A DNA stretch of 30,443 bases from an uncultured Lachnospiraceae bacterium (GTDB lineage Bacteria; Bacillota; Clostridia; Lachnospirales; Lachnospiraceae): contig CAJUQY010000016.1 in assembly GCA_910588815.1 (NCBI GenBank), positions 25,611 through 56,053 on the forward strand, read 5' to 3'. Position 1 is the stretch's first letter. Each line of letters begins with the position of its first letter. A model generated the notes under the pieces. It was not told the origin of the DNA and ran no database searches. It saw only the letters and a program-made list of their open reading frames with translations. The position numbers and the translations under genes were made by a program. This document shows positions 7,315 to 15,059 of this stretch, piece after piece.

Positions 7315-8074
7315 TGGATTTAAGCTCCTTCCAGATTTCGTCAAAATATTCGCTGAAACAAGGGGCACTCCGGCGTTTTAAGGGAGTGTCGAAGGCTTCA
7401 CTAAAGTGAAGAGGCAAAATTTTCCTGATTCTGGCAGGACGGTGGGAAAGGATGATGATCCGGTCAGCCAGAGTAATGGCTTCCGCCAAATCGTGGGTTA
7501 CCAGGACAGCGGTTTTTCCCTCCCTCCGCAAAATTCCTCCGATGTCGTCTCCGACTTCCAGACGGGTCTGGTAATCCAGGGCCGAAAACGGCTCGTCAAG
7601 GAGCAGGATATCCGGCTCCAGAGCCAGAGTCCTGATCAGGGCCGCTCTCTGGCGCATACCGCCGGAGAGAGCTGACGGCGGAGAATGTTTGAAGGCAGAA
7701 AGTCCGTAGGTATTTAACATGGAGTCTGCCTGAGCTTTTGCCTCCTGATTTAAGCTGTGATGGATTTCCGGCCCCAATAAAACGTTGTCATAAATGGTGC
7801 GCCATTCAAAGAGATGATCTTTTTGGAGCATGTAGCCAATATTGGTTTCGGACGTTCCACGGGATTTTCCGAAAAGCCGAATCTCTCCCGCCTCGGGTTC
7901 GAGGAGTCCGCTGATCAGGGAGAGGAGCGTGGTTTTGCCGCAGCCGGAGGGCCCCACGATGGCAATGAATTCACCGGGCATGACAGAAAAATTAATATCA
8001 GACAGAGCCGGTGTCTCACCGTCCGGTGAATGGTAGGAAAAACATACATTTATAAATTCAAGGACTGGTTCCAT
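7307..8074 (-). CDS. ABC importer ATP-binding protein, NitT/TauT (SsuB/TauB) family
   Basis: The 255-residue ATPase has all nucleotide-binding motifs: Walker A GPSGCGKTT, a Q-loop at MLQKDHLFEW, the signature LSGGMRQRAALIRTLA, Walker B ILLLDEPFSALD and the H-loop LVTHDLAEA. The ILDEPF form and short length fit the SsuB/TauB/ThiZ group. It energises the permease encoded just downstream. The ATG has GGAGGA 6 bases upstream. The genes are transcribed leftward from the 8075-8170 region, where I find no convincing promoter or known riboswitch; in particular I see no TPP (THI-box) elements. This argues weakly against, but does not exclude, a thiamine-precursor role. Confidence 0.92.
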   Translation of the reverse strand: MEPVLEFINVCFSYHSPDGETPALSDINFSVMPGEFIAIVGPSGCGKTTLLSLISGLLEPEAGEIRLFGKSRGTSETNIGYMLQKDHLFEWRTIYDNVLLGPEIHHSLNQEAKAQADSMLNTYGLSAFKHSPPSALSGGMRQRAALIRTLALEPDILLLDEPFSALDYQTRLEVGDDIGGILRREGKTAVLVTHDLAEAITLADRIIILSHRPARIRKILPLHFSEAFDTPLKRRSAPCFSEYFDEIWKELKSNG

Positions 8075-8174
8075 AAAAGTTCCTCCAATAGGTAAGGTAT
8101 TACATGCCCTTTGGGTATAGTTTATTGTATGGAAGGAAGAAAAGAGAGGTGAGTGAGAAAATTTCCGGAAAGGC

Positions 8175-8203
8175 TTGACAGAAGGGAAATCTTATAGTAT
8201 ATT
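8175..8203 (+). promoter_or_regulatory. Promoter of the tRNA-Thr gene
   Basis: A perfect TTGACA (8175-8180), a 17-base spacer and TATATT (8198-8203) lie 29 bases before the tRNA. Confidence 0.75.
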
Positions 8204-8232
8204 TGTAACGTTGAAAAATCTTTTACAGATGT

Positions 8233-8305
8233 GCTTCCGTGGCTCAGTCGGTAGAGCGATTGATTCGTAATCAATAGGTCGCCGGTTCAAGTCCGGCCGG
8301 GAGCT
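8233..8305 (+). tRNA. tRNA-Thr (anticodon CGT)
   Basis: The 73-base gene folds into a full cloverleaf: acceptor GCTTCCG/CGGGAGC with one G:U pair, D-arm with GGCTCAGTCGGTAGAGC, anticodon stem ATTGA/TCAAT with loop TTCGTAA, and T-arm GCCGG-TTCAAGT-CCGGC. The anticodon CGT reads ACG (Thr). The 3' CCA is not encoded and the discriminator base is T. It has its own promoter and terminator. Confidence 0.95.
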
Positions 8306-8323
8306 TTGAAGAAATTAAGTGAG

Positions 8324-8358
8324 ACCTGTTTCCAGAGTAGATGGAAACAGGTTTTTCT
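8324..8358 (+). terminator. Terminator of the tRNA-Thr gene
   Basis: A perfect 10-bp stem (ACCTGTTTCC with GGAAACAGGT) around a 9-base loop is followed by TTTTTCTG. Confidence 0.85.
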
Positions 8359-8453
8359 GTGTACATAGAGCGGAAAGGAGGCGGCGGCTGTCCTTCCCGA
8401 GAATTGTCAGGCCCTCCTGCCGGGTTCAGGTATTCAATCGGATAAAAAAGTGC

Positions 8454-8482
8454 TTGCAATTTGAGGGCATATAGTGTACAAT
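8454..8482 (+). promoter_or_regulatory. Promoter of asd
   Basis: TTGCAA (8454-8459) and TACAAT (8477-8482) are spaced by 17 bases, 78 bases before the chosen asd start. The leader (8483-8560) shows no riboswitch that I recognise. Confidence 0.6.
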
Positions 8483-8560
8483 ACGCAAGGGAAAGACAAA
8501 TGTGCGTTGCTCAAAGACAGACACACATATAAAGTAAGAACTACGAGGAGAGAATGGGAA

Positions 8561-9652
8561 ATGGAAATGAAGGAAAAATTAAAGGTTGGCGTTTTGGGAG
8601 CAACAGGCATGGTGGGACAGCGGTTTGTGTCCCTGCTGGCGGGTCATCCCTGGTATGAAGTGGTGACGGTGGCGGCCAGTCCCAGAAGTGCGGGGAAGAC
8701 TTATGAGGAGGCCGTGGGAGGCCGCTGGAAGTTAGACAATCCCATGCCGGAGAATGTGAAAAAGCTGATTGTAAAGGATTTGCACAATATCGAAGAAGTT
8801 GTGAAAGATGTGGATTTTGTGTTCAGCGCCGTGGATATGACCAAGGATGAGATCCGCGCCATCGAGGAGGCTTATGCAAAAGCGGAGGTTCCCGTGGTAT
8901 CCAACAACAGTGCGCACCGCTGGACTCCGGACGTGCCGATGATTATTCCGGAACTGAATCCGGAGCATGCGGAAGTGATCGAATTCCAGAAGAAACGCCT
9001 TGGCACAAAGCGTGGATTTATCGCCGTGAAGCCCAACTGCTCCATTCAGAGCTATACTCCCGCGTTCCATGCGCTCCGTGAATTCGGTGTGAAGACGGCG
9101 GTGGTTACCACCTACCAGGCCATTTCCGGCGCCGGAAAGACCTTCAAGGACTGGCCGGAGATGGTGGACAATGTGATTCCCTACATCGGAGGGGAAGAAG
9201 AAAAGTCTGAGCAGGAGCCGTTAAAGATCTGGGGCAAGATCGAGGACGGCGTGATTAAAAAAGCCGAGGGCCCGGTCATTACCTCCCAGTGTATCCGGGT
9301 GCCTGTCAGCAACGGACATACGGCGGCAGTCTTTGTGAGTTTTGAGAAGAAGCCCACGAAGGAAGAGATCTTGGAGCGGTGGGAGGCATTTGCCGGAGAA
9401 CCTCAGAAGCTGAATCTTCCCAGCGCGCCGAAGCAGTTCCTCAAATATTTTGAGGAGGACAACCGGCCCCAGGCGAACCTGGACAGGGATTATGAGCATG
9501 GAATGGGCGTGACCCTCGGACGTCTCAGAGAGGATACGGTATTTGATTACAAGTTTGTGGGACTGTCCCACAATACCCTGAGGGGAGCGGCAGGCGGAGC
9601 CCTTCTCTGCGCGGAGCTTTTGACGGCGAAGGGTTATATTGCGAAGAAATAG
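8561..9652 (+). CDS. asd: Aspartate-semialdehyde dehydrogenase
   Basis: The 363-residue enzyme converts L-4-aspartyl phosphate to aspartate semialdehyde with NADPH, at the branch to lysine, diaminopimelate, threonine and methionine. The Rossmann motif GATGMVGQRF is near the N-terminus, NNSAHRW lies in the middle, and the catalytic cysteine is Cys160 in KPNCSIQ; ISGAGKT and the C-terminal LRGAAGGA are also typical. The sequence is of the archaeal/fungal-like Asd type common in Clostridia. I chose the ATG at 8561 (MEMKEK) because AGGAGAG lies 8 bases upstream; the open frame extends further 5' but there includes the promoter. ATG 8567 is an alternative, with a poorer spacing. The gene stands alone between its promoter and a terminator. 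Confidence 0.95.
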   Translation: MEMKEKLKVGVLGATGMVGQRFVSLLAGHPWYEVVTVAASPRSAGKTYEEAVGGRWKLDNPMPENVKKLIVKDLHNIEEVVKDVDFVFSAVDMTKDEIRAIEEAYAKAEVPVVSNNSAHRWTPDVPMIIPELNPEHAEVIEFQKKRLGTKRGFIAVKPNCSIQSYTPAFHALREFGVKTAVVTTYQAISGAGKTFKDWPEMVDNVIPYIGGEEEKSEQEPLKIWGKIEDGVIKKAEGPVITSQCIRVPVSNGHTAAVFVSFEKKPTKEEILERWEAFAGEPQKLNLPSAPKQFLKYFEEDNRPQANLDRDYEHGMGVTLGRLREDTVFDYKFVGLSHNTLRGAAGGALLCAELLTAKGYIAKK

Positions 9653-9688
9653 GGAAAAGGTTACGAAAACGTCACGTGCATACAGAAA

Positions 9689-9728
9689 AATCCTGTGTTA
9701 CCATGAAAGTGGAACACGGGATTTTTTT
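9689..9728 (+). terminator. Terminator after asd
   Basis: An 11-bp stem with one wobble (AATCCTGTGTT 9689-9699 with AACACGGGATT 9713-9723) is followed by a run of seven T residues. Confidence 0.8.
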
Positions 9729-9772
9729 GCACACGGATGCCCAGAGGAAAAGTGTCAGCAAAGCTGACGGGC
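9727..9772. repeat. Structured direct repeat, copy B1
   Basis: This 46-base unit begins TTGCACACGG and ends with 27 bases (9746-9772) repeated exactly at 9834-9860. It contains the perfect hairpin GTCAGC-AAA-GCTGAC. GATGCCC (9737-9743 region) can also pair with the GGGCACC that ends the unit, giving the same nested layout as the element at 6456-6517. Confidence 0.75.
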
Positions 9773-9814
9773 ACCCGGCGCGGCGGCGGGGGGAAAGACC
9801 GTTCCCCTGCCCGA

Positions 9815-9860
9815 TTGCACACGGGTGTACAATGGAAAAGTGTCAGCAAAGCTGACGGGC
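9815..9860. repeat. Structured direct repeat, copy B2
   Basis: This is the second copy, at an 88-base offset from the first: TTGCACACGG at 9815-9824, a diverged middle, then the identical 27-base core at 9834-9860 with the GTCAGC-AAA-GCTGAC hairpin. The outer left arm no longer pairs well, so this copy may be decaying. Confidence 0.75.
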
Positions 9861-10276
9861 GTGCGGACGCAGAGAGGAGAGGATTGCGTGAAAGAGAACA
9901 GGAAAAGACGGAGAGGAAAAACGGTGAAGAGATGGCTGGCGGGATTCCGAAAATAAAGCAGAAGAACTGAAAAAAGCACTGAGCTCCAAGGAAATAATGG
10001 CGGTCTCCAGATTTGATTTTGATATGCAGAAGGTCCTCTGGGAATGGCAGGAGCTCTGGCGGCTCCATGAAGAGTGAGGAGAATTGTGCCACTGTGACAA
10101 AAAGGACAGAGGAACGGAATAGCCGGAGACCTGTGACTGCAACAAGTACCTGGGAGCAGGCTCCGGAAAAGGTCCAAAAGCCGGTGAAGGACGCCGGGAT
10201 CGACCGGGGCATGGAGTACATGGAAGAAGTCATCCGGGAACGGGAGGCTTACGGCAGGAAGCCGTCCGGAACCTGA
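9861..10276. other. Intergenic stretch without a convincing gene
   Basis: Several short open frames exist, such as 49 codons at 9928-10077 and 87 codons at 10013-10276. None has a good ribosome binding site or a sequence I recognise, and the frames break frequently. The purine-rich coding-like texture suggests decayed gene remains, but I cannot name a parent gene. Confidence 0.4.
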
Positions 10277-10648
10277 TTATCGCTCTGTCACATGGTCGAA
10301 GCCCTGGCTTAAAATGGTCACCACATGCTCGTCCGCCAGGGAATAGAAGACCTGCTTGCCCTCCCGGCGGAACTTGACCAGGCTGCTCTGCTTCAGGAGC
10401 CGAAGCTGGTGAGAGATGGAGCTCTGGCTCATGGCCAAGAGTCCGGCGATGTCACAGACGCACATCTCATGTCCCAAAAGTGCATAAAGAATTTTGATCC
10501 TGGTGGGATCGCCGAAAATTTTGAACAGATCCGCCAGGCGCAGCATGGTCCCGTCGTCGGGAGCCTGCTCCTTGAGTGAAGCGATCAGTTCCTTGTGGTC
10601 GTGCCTGCATTCGCAGACCGGTACTTCCAATACTTCCTTCTGTTCCAT
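10277..10648 (-). CDS. ArsR/SmtB-family metal-responsive repressor
   Basis: The 123-residue winged-helix protein is an ArsR-family repressor that leaves its operator when metal binds. The HTH core reads DIAGLLAMSQSSISHQLRLL. Residues of both known metal sites are visible. The alpha3N-type site has CxC and HxH at the N-terminus (Cys12, Cys14, His16, His18) plus CVCD at Cys63, Cys65 and Asp66. The alpha5-type site has Asp106, His108, His119 and Glu122, the D-x-H...H-x-x-E pattern of zinc sensors. This points to Zn/Cd/Pb/Co sensing rather than arsenite. The ATG has GGAGG 8 bases upstream. No metal-transport gene adjoins it; the gene is divergent from the RND pump. Confidence 0.92.
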   Translation of the reverse strand: MEQKEVLEVPVCECRHDHKELIASLKEQAPDDGTMLRLADLFKIFGDPTRIKILYALLGHEMCVCDIAGLLAMSQSSISHQLRLLKQSSLVKFRREGKQVFYSLADEHVVTILSQGFDHVTER

Positions 10649-10706
10649 ACAGGCAGCCTCCGACTTCTCAAATTACTTTTATGGTGAACGGCAAAAATTT
10701 TTGTTT

Positions 10707-10725
10707 TTGGCGTTTGCCGCGCCAA
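10707..10725. promoter_or_regulatory. Possible ArsR operator palindrome
   Basis: TTGGCG (10707-10712) and CGCCAA (10720-10725) form an inverted repeat with a 7-base centre, located between the -10 element and the start codon of the arsR gene. The sequence is not the classic ATA-TGA-TCA-TAT ArsR operator, so the assignment is tentative. Confidence 0.35.
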
Positions 10726-10729
10726 CATA

Positions 10730-10758
10730 AGTTTACTACCGAAGACAGAAACTGTCAA
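10730..10758 (-). promoter_or_regulatory. Promoter of the ArsR gene
   Basis: Reading leftward, TTGACA (10758-10753) and TAAACT (10735-10730) are 17 bases apart. The -10 element begins 82 bases upstream of the arsR start codon. Confidence 0.6.
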
Positions 10759-10805
10759 TGGATGGTTATGGCGGCAATTTTTATAAAAAGTTTAGACACG
10801 GAAAA

Positions 10806-10834
10806 TTGACATCATATCCTCTTTGTCATATAAT
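10806..10834 (+). promoter_or_regulatory. Consensus promoter of the RND-TetR operon
   Basis: TTGACA (10806-10811) and TATAAT (10829-10834) with a 17-base spacer match the sigma-A consensus perfectly. Such a strong promoter needs repression, consistent with the palindrome just downstream. Confidence 0.85.
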
Positions 10835-10847
10835 AGGAGCAGACCGG

Positions 10848-10869
10848 AAACCGACCAACTGGTCGGTTT
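10848..10869. promoter_or_regulatory. TetR-type operator
   Basis: A perfect inverted repeat with 10-base arms (AAACCGACCA and TGGTCGGTTT) and a 2-base centre starts 14 bases after the -10 element, overlapping or just following the expected transcription start. Size and placement suit a TetR-family repressor, and a tetR gene is the second gene of the operon. Confidence 0.75.
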
Positions 10870-10964
10870 TTGCCATGAAAGACATCAACGGAAAAATTTC
10901 GGTGAAATGCCGGGGCCGTACGCACCGGAGCCGGAAAAGACAGATTATTGACAGGAGGCGCGCC

Positions 10965-13900
10965 ATGTTTGCAAAATTCAGTGTGAAAAAGCCGATGACT
11001 GTGTTTGTGGCGGTGGTACTGGTGCTGATCCTGGGCGTGGTTTCTTTTACGGAGATGACGCCGGATCTTCTGCCCAGCATTAACCTGCCCTATGCGGTGG
11101 TGGTTACGACTTATCCGGGAGCCAGCCCGGAAGAGGTGGAGACTGTTGTAACCAGGCCGGTAGAGCAGTCTATGGCCACACTTAACGATATCAATGAAGT
11201 GACTTCTGTTTCCAGTGAAAACGTATCCATGGTCATTCTGGAATTTAACGACGAGGTCAACATGGACTCCGTGACCGTGGATATCCGGGAAAAGCTGGAT
11301 CAGATTACGGGATACTGGAGCGACAGTGTCGGCTCTCCCTTGATTATGAAGATCAATCCGGATATGCTCCCCATCGTGGTGGCCTCGGTGGATGCCGACG
11401 ACATGGATGTGAAAGAGATTTCCACTTACGTGGAGGAGACGGTGCAGCCTGCCCTGGAGGGCGTGAGCGGTGTGGCCAGTGTGTCGGCCTCCGGGCTTTT
11501 GGAGGAGCAGGTCAATGTGGTGATCCGCGAGGAATTGGTGGATGATGTCAATGAAACCCTGAAGGATTCTGTCCGGGATTCTTTGAGCGAAGCGGAGGAT
11601 AAACTGCGGGAGGCCGAGGATAAGATTGCCGACGGCAAGGCGGAGCTTGAGGAGCAGACTTCTAAATTCCAAAGCGGGATGGTCCAGGCGGATCAGGCTC
11701 TCTCCGAAGCCAGGATGCAGATCCTGCAGGGAGAGATTGCCCTGGACCGGGCCGAGGAAGAGCTGAAGTCGAAGGAAAGCGAGGCCTTAAGCCAGGCCGG
11801 CTATTCCAGTGTGGACGAGATGGAAGCCGGGCTGAAAGCGTCCCTGGAGCAGTTAAACGGGCTGCTTGCCGAAGAGGGCACCATCCGGGACGGCCTTTCC
11901 CAGCTGGAAGCGGGGCTTTCTCAACTAGATGAAGGGTTGTCTCAGATTGAGGCGGGTCTTTCTCAGACGGCGGCAGGAAAAGAGCAGCTCCAGACGGCGA
12001 AGGAGGCTTATGAAGGGCTGGTGGAGCAGGGAGTCATCGACGCGGAGGGAAACTTAAGTCCCTGGTTCCAGCCTGGAATGCCCGGGTATGAACAGACTGT
12101 GGCTCAGCTGGCAGAACTGAAAGCAGTCATGGACACCTACGAGCAGACCCTTGGAACCCTGGATGCCGCGGAGGCGGAGCTTACGGCAAAACAGGCGGAG
12201 CTTACGGCCCAGAGGGCAGAGCTTGAGGTGAAAAAGACGGAGGCGGAGACTGCCGTCGCCCAGATAGACAAGATCAAAAGCGAAGGGATGCTGGAGCAGC
12301 TTCAGGCCGGGCTCTCCGGGATCGGGGCCCTACGGTCGGGAAAGGCCCAGTTGGCGGCGGCCAGGGCGGAGCTTGCCTCAGGGAAGGAGACCCTCCTTGC
12401 CAGGGCCCAGGAGGCCGGCATGACCAAATACGAGGCCCAGGCTCAGCTGGACGAGGCCAAACGGCAGCTTGCCGAAGGGGAGAAGGAATTCAACACGCAG
12501 AAGGAAACCTTTGATACTTCCAAGGAGACTGCCCTTGATGCGGCCGACGTTTCCGACAAGCTGACGGTGGAGATGATCTCCCAGATCCTGACAGCCCAGA
12601 ATTTTGCCATGCCTGCGGGCTATGTGACGGAGGACGGGATCCAGTATCTGGTCCGGGTGGGAAATAAATTAGAAGATATCGAAGAACTTCAGAACCTGAT
12701 CCTGTTTGATCCGGGTACGGACGATGCAGAGCCGATCCGCCTCTCCGATGTGGCGGACGTCTATAAGAGTGACAACAGCGCGGATATCTATGCGAAGATC
12801 AATGGGAATGACGGCGTGGTACTTTCCATTGAGAAACAGCCCACCTATGCCACGGCCGACGTGGCGGAAAACATTCAGGAGAAATTTGACGAGCTGGAAG
12901 GGACCCATGAGGGACTTCATTTTACCATGCTGTCCAATCAGGGGGATTATATCCACCTGGTGGTGGATTCGGTGCTGAACAACCTCCTTTACGGAGCGAT
13001 TCTGGCGATCATCATCCTGCTTTTGTTCCTCAAGGACCTGAGGCCGACGGTGATCATTGCCTGTTCCATCCCCATCAGCGTGGTCTTTGCCATCGTGCTC
13101 ATGTATTTTTCCGGCGTGACCCTCAACATGATCTCCCTGTCGGGGCTGGCTGTGGGAGTCGGCATGCTGGTGGACAACTCGGTCGTGGTCATCGAGAATA
13201 TTTACCGGCTGCGGAATAAAGGGGCTTCGGCAGTCCAGGCGGCGGTCAGCGGTACGGTTCAGGTGGCGGGAGCCATTACCTCCTCTACGCTGACCACGGT
13301 CAGTGTGTTTGTCCCCATCGTGTTCATCCACGGTATGACCAGACAGCTCTTTACGGATATGGCCCTGACCATCACTTATTCGCTGGCGGCCAGCTTGATC
13401 GTGGCCATGACTTTGGTTCCGGCCATGGCCTCCGGAATGCTGAAGAAGAAGCAGAAGGAAAAATCCCACAGGCTTTTCGGCGGAATGATAAAAGGCTATG
13501 AGAAGGCGGTCCGCTGGTGTTTGAGGCATCGGCTCCTCACGCTCCTGGCGGCGGTGGGGATGCTGGTGTTCAGTGTCATCGCCAGCACCGGCCGGGGCAC
13601 GGCCTACATGCCACAGATGGACGGCACACAGATTTCCGTCTCTCTGGAGATGCCGGAGGAGGCGACCAGGGAGGAGATCCGGGAGCTGGCGGACGAGGCC
13701 ATCGAACGGATCATATCCGTGGAGGATGTGGAGACGGTGGGCGCCATGATGGGCGGAGGGAGAATGATGTCCATGATGGGGGAAGGTTCCTCCGATTCCG
13801 TGTCCGTCTATGCCATCCTGAAGGAAGAGAAGTCGGCTTCCAGCCAGGAAATTGCCTCCAGGATTGAGGAGGCCTGCGCGGATTTGGAATGTGTCGTCAC

Positions 13901-15059
13901 CGCGAGCGGATCCACGATGGATATCAGCGCCCTTGGCGGATCCGGCATCACCATCAATGTAAGCGGACGGGAACTGGATGAGCTTCAGGAGGCGGCCAAG
14001 GCTGTGGCGGAGAAGTTGTCCGCGGTGAAGGGCGTGATTGAAGTGACGGACGGCATCGAGGACCCTACGCCGGAGCTCCGGGTGGTCATTGACAAGGAAA
14101 AAGCCATGGCCCAGGGGGTAACGGTGGCCCAGGCCTACATGGATCTCCAGAGCGCCCTTCGCTCCGAACAGGAGGCCACACAGCTCACGGAGGGGACGGA
14201 AGGATATTCTGTGATGGTGGATGATGCGTCCTTGGCGGATTTTGACCGGGAGGACATTGAGCGGTTCAAATTCCATGTGACCGGAATGGACGGTGAGGAA
14301 AAAGAGATCGCTCTGCGGGAAATTGCCGCTATCGAGGAGACAGAGAGTCTCTCTTCCATAAGAAGAGAGAACCAGAGACGTTACCTGACGGTCAGCGGAC
14401 AGATCGAGGACGGCTATAACGTGGGCCTGGTCAGCAGCGACGTGGAGGCGGCCTTTGAGGATTTTGAGCTTCCGGAGGGCTGCGCCATGGAATTTGCCGG
14501 GGAAAACGAGACCATTATGGAAGCCATGAGCCAGCTCATCAAGATGCTTTTGGTGGCGGTGGCCTTTATCTATCTGATTATGGTGGCCCAGTTCCAGTCC
14601 CTGCTGTCGCCCTTTATCGTTATGTTTACGATCCCTCTGGCTTTTACGGGCGGTTTTTTAGGGCTTTTCCTCACAGGGCAGGAGGTCAGTGTCATCGCCA
14701 TGATCGGTTTTGTCATGCTGGCCGGGATCATTGTAAACAACGGTATTGTGCTGGTGGACTATATCAACCAGCTGCGGATGGAGGGCACGGAAAAAAGGGA
14801 GGCCATCGTGGAAGCCGGTGTGACCCGTATGCGCCCCATTCTGATGACGGCTTTGACGACTATCCTGGGCCTTGCCGCCATGGCTGTGGGCGTGGGAACC
14901 GGGGCGGAAATGATGCAGCCGGTGGCGATTGTCACCATCGGGGGGCTGCTCTACGCGACGCTTATGACTTTGTTCGTGGTGCCGGTGCTTTATGACTTGT
15001 TTCACAGGAAGAAAATGCGTATAATCAAAGAAGAAGAATTGGAGATCCTGAATGAGTAG
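10965..15059 (+). CDS. RND (HAE1-type) efflux pump with large coiled-coil insertion
   Basis: The 1364-residue membrane protein is an RND exporter of the HAE1 type, about 300 residues longer than AcrB or SwrC (about 1050). The N-terminus (KFSVKKPMTVFVAVV, then PDLLPSINLPYAVV and YPGASPEEVE) is typical. Between VVIREE (about residue 187) and VSDKLTVEMIS (about 530), a normally short part of the porter domain carries a long coiled coil with heptads such as four GLSQ-(L/I/T)-x-x units at residue 310 onward. TM4 has VGMLVDNSVVVIENI (Asp737, Asn738, where AcrB has two Asp), and TM10 has VNNGIVLVDYIN (Asn1258, where AcrB has Lys). The ATG at 10965 has AGGAGG 6 bases upstream. No adaptor protein gene is near. 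Confidence 0.92.
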   Translation: MFAKFSVKKPMTVFVAVVLVLILGVVSFTEMTPDLLPSINLPYAVVVTTYPGASPEEVETVVTRPVEQSMATLNDINEVTSVSSENVSMVILEFNDEVNMDSVTVDIREKLDQITGYWSDSVGSPLIMKINPDMLPIVVASVDADDMDVKEISTYVEETVQPALEGVSGVASVSASGLLEEQVNVVIREELVDDVNETLKDSVRDSLSEAEDKLREAEDKIADGKAELEEQTSKFQSGMVQADQALSEARMQILQGEIALDRAEEELKSKESEALSQAGYSSVDEMEAGLKASLEQLNGLLAEEGTIRDGLSQLEAGLSQLDEGLSQIEAGLSQTAAGKEQLQTAKEAYEGLVEQGVIDAEGNLSPWFQPGMPGYEQTVAQLAELKAVMDTYEQTLGTLDAAEAELTAKQAELTAQRAELEVKKTEAETAVAQIDKIKSEGMLEQLQAGLSGIGALRSGKAQLAAARAELASGKETLLARAQEAGMTKYEAQAQLDEAKRQLAEGEKEFNTQKETFDTSKETALDAADVSDKLTVEMISQILTAQNFAMPAGYVTEDGIQYLVRVGNKLEDIEELQNLILFDPGTDDAEPIRLSDVADVYKSDNSADIYAKINGNDGVVLSIEKQPTYATADVAENIQEKFDELEGTHEGLHFTMLSNQGDYIHLVVDSVLNNLLYGAILAIIILLLFLKDLRPTVIIACSIPISVVFAIVLMYFSGVTLNMISLSGLAVGVGMLVDNSVVVIENIYRLRNKGASAVQAAVSGTVQVAGAITSSTLTTVSVFVPIVFIHGMTRQLFTDMALTITYSLAASLIVAMTLVPAMASGMLKKKQKEKSHRLFGGMIKGYEKAVRWCLRHRLLTLLAAVGMLVFSVIASTGRGTAYMPQMDGTQISVSLEMPEEATREEIRELADEAIERIISVEDVETVGAMMGGGRMMSMMGEGSSDSVSVYAILKEEKSASSQEIASRIEEACADLECVVTASGSTMDISALGGSGITINVSGRELDELQEAAKAVAEKLSAVKGVIEVTDGIEDPTPELRVVIDKEKAMAQGVTVAQAYMDLQSALRSEQEATQLTEGTEGYSVMVDDASLADFDREDIERFKFHVTGMDGEEKEIALREIAAIEETESLSSIRRENQRRYLTVSGQIEDGYNVGLVSSDVEAAFEDFELPEGCAMEFAGENETIMEAMSQLIKMLLVAVAFIYLIMVAQFQSLLSPFIVMFTIPLAFTGGFLGLFLTGQEVSVIAMIGFVMLAGIIVNNGIVLVDYINQLRMEGTEKREAIVEAGVTRMRPILMTALTTILGLAAMAVGVGTGAEMMQPVAIVTIGGLLYATLMTLFVVPVLYDLFHRKKMRIIKEEELEILNE

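Noticed and set aside
8075..8170. TPP riboswitch upstream of the importer genes
   Set aside because: I could not find the conserved THI-box segments on the minus strand.
9727..9860. CRISPR array
   Set aside because: There are only two repeat units with unequal outer conservation, no series of equal spacers and no cas genes.
9737..9970. Open frame of 77 codons over the tandem repeats
   Set aside because: The sequence is made by repeat copies and low-complexity Arg/Gly-rich translation, with no start signal.
10013..10276. Open frame of 87 codons before arsR
   Set aside because: No ribosome binding site and no recognisable family. The last 30 codons look coding-like, so it is described as possible gene debris only.
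12669..14276. Long reverse-strand open frame of 535 codons inside the RND gene
   Set aside because: It is antisense to a clearly coding, conserved gene; its translation is rich in His/Arg, typical of a shadow frame.
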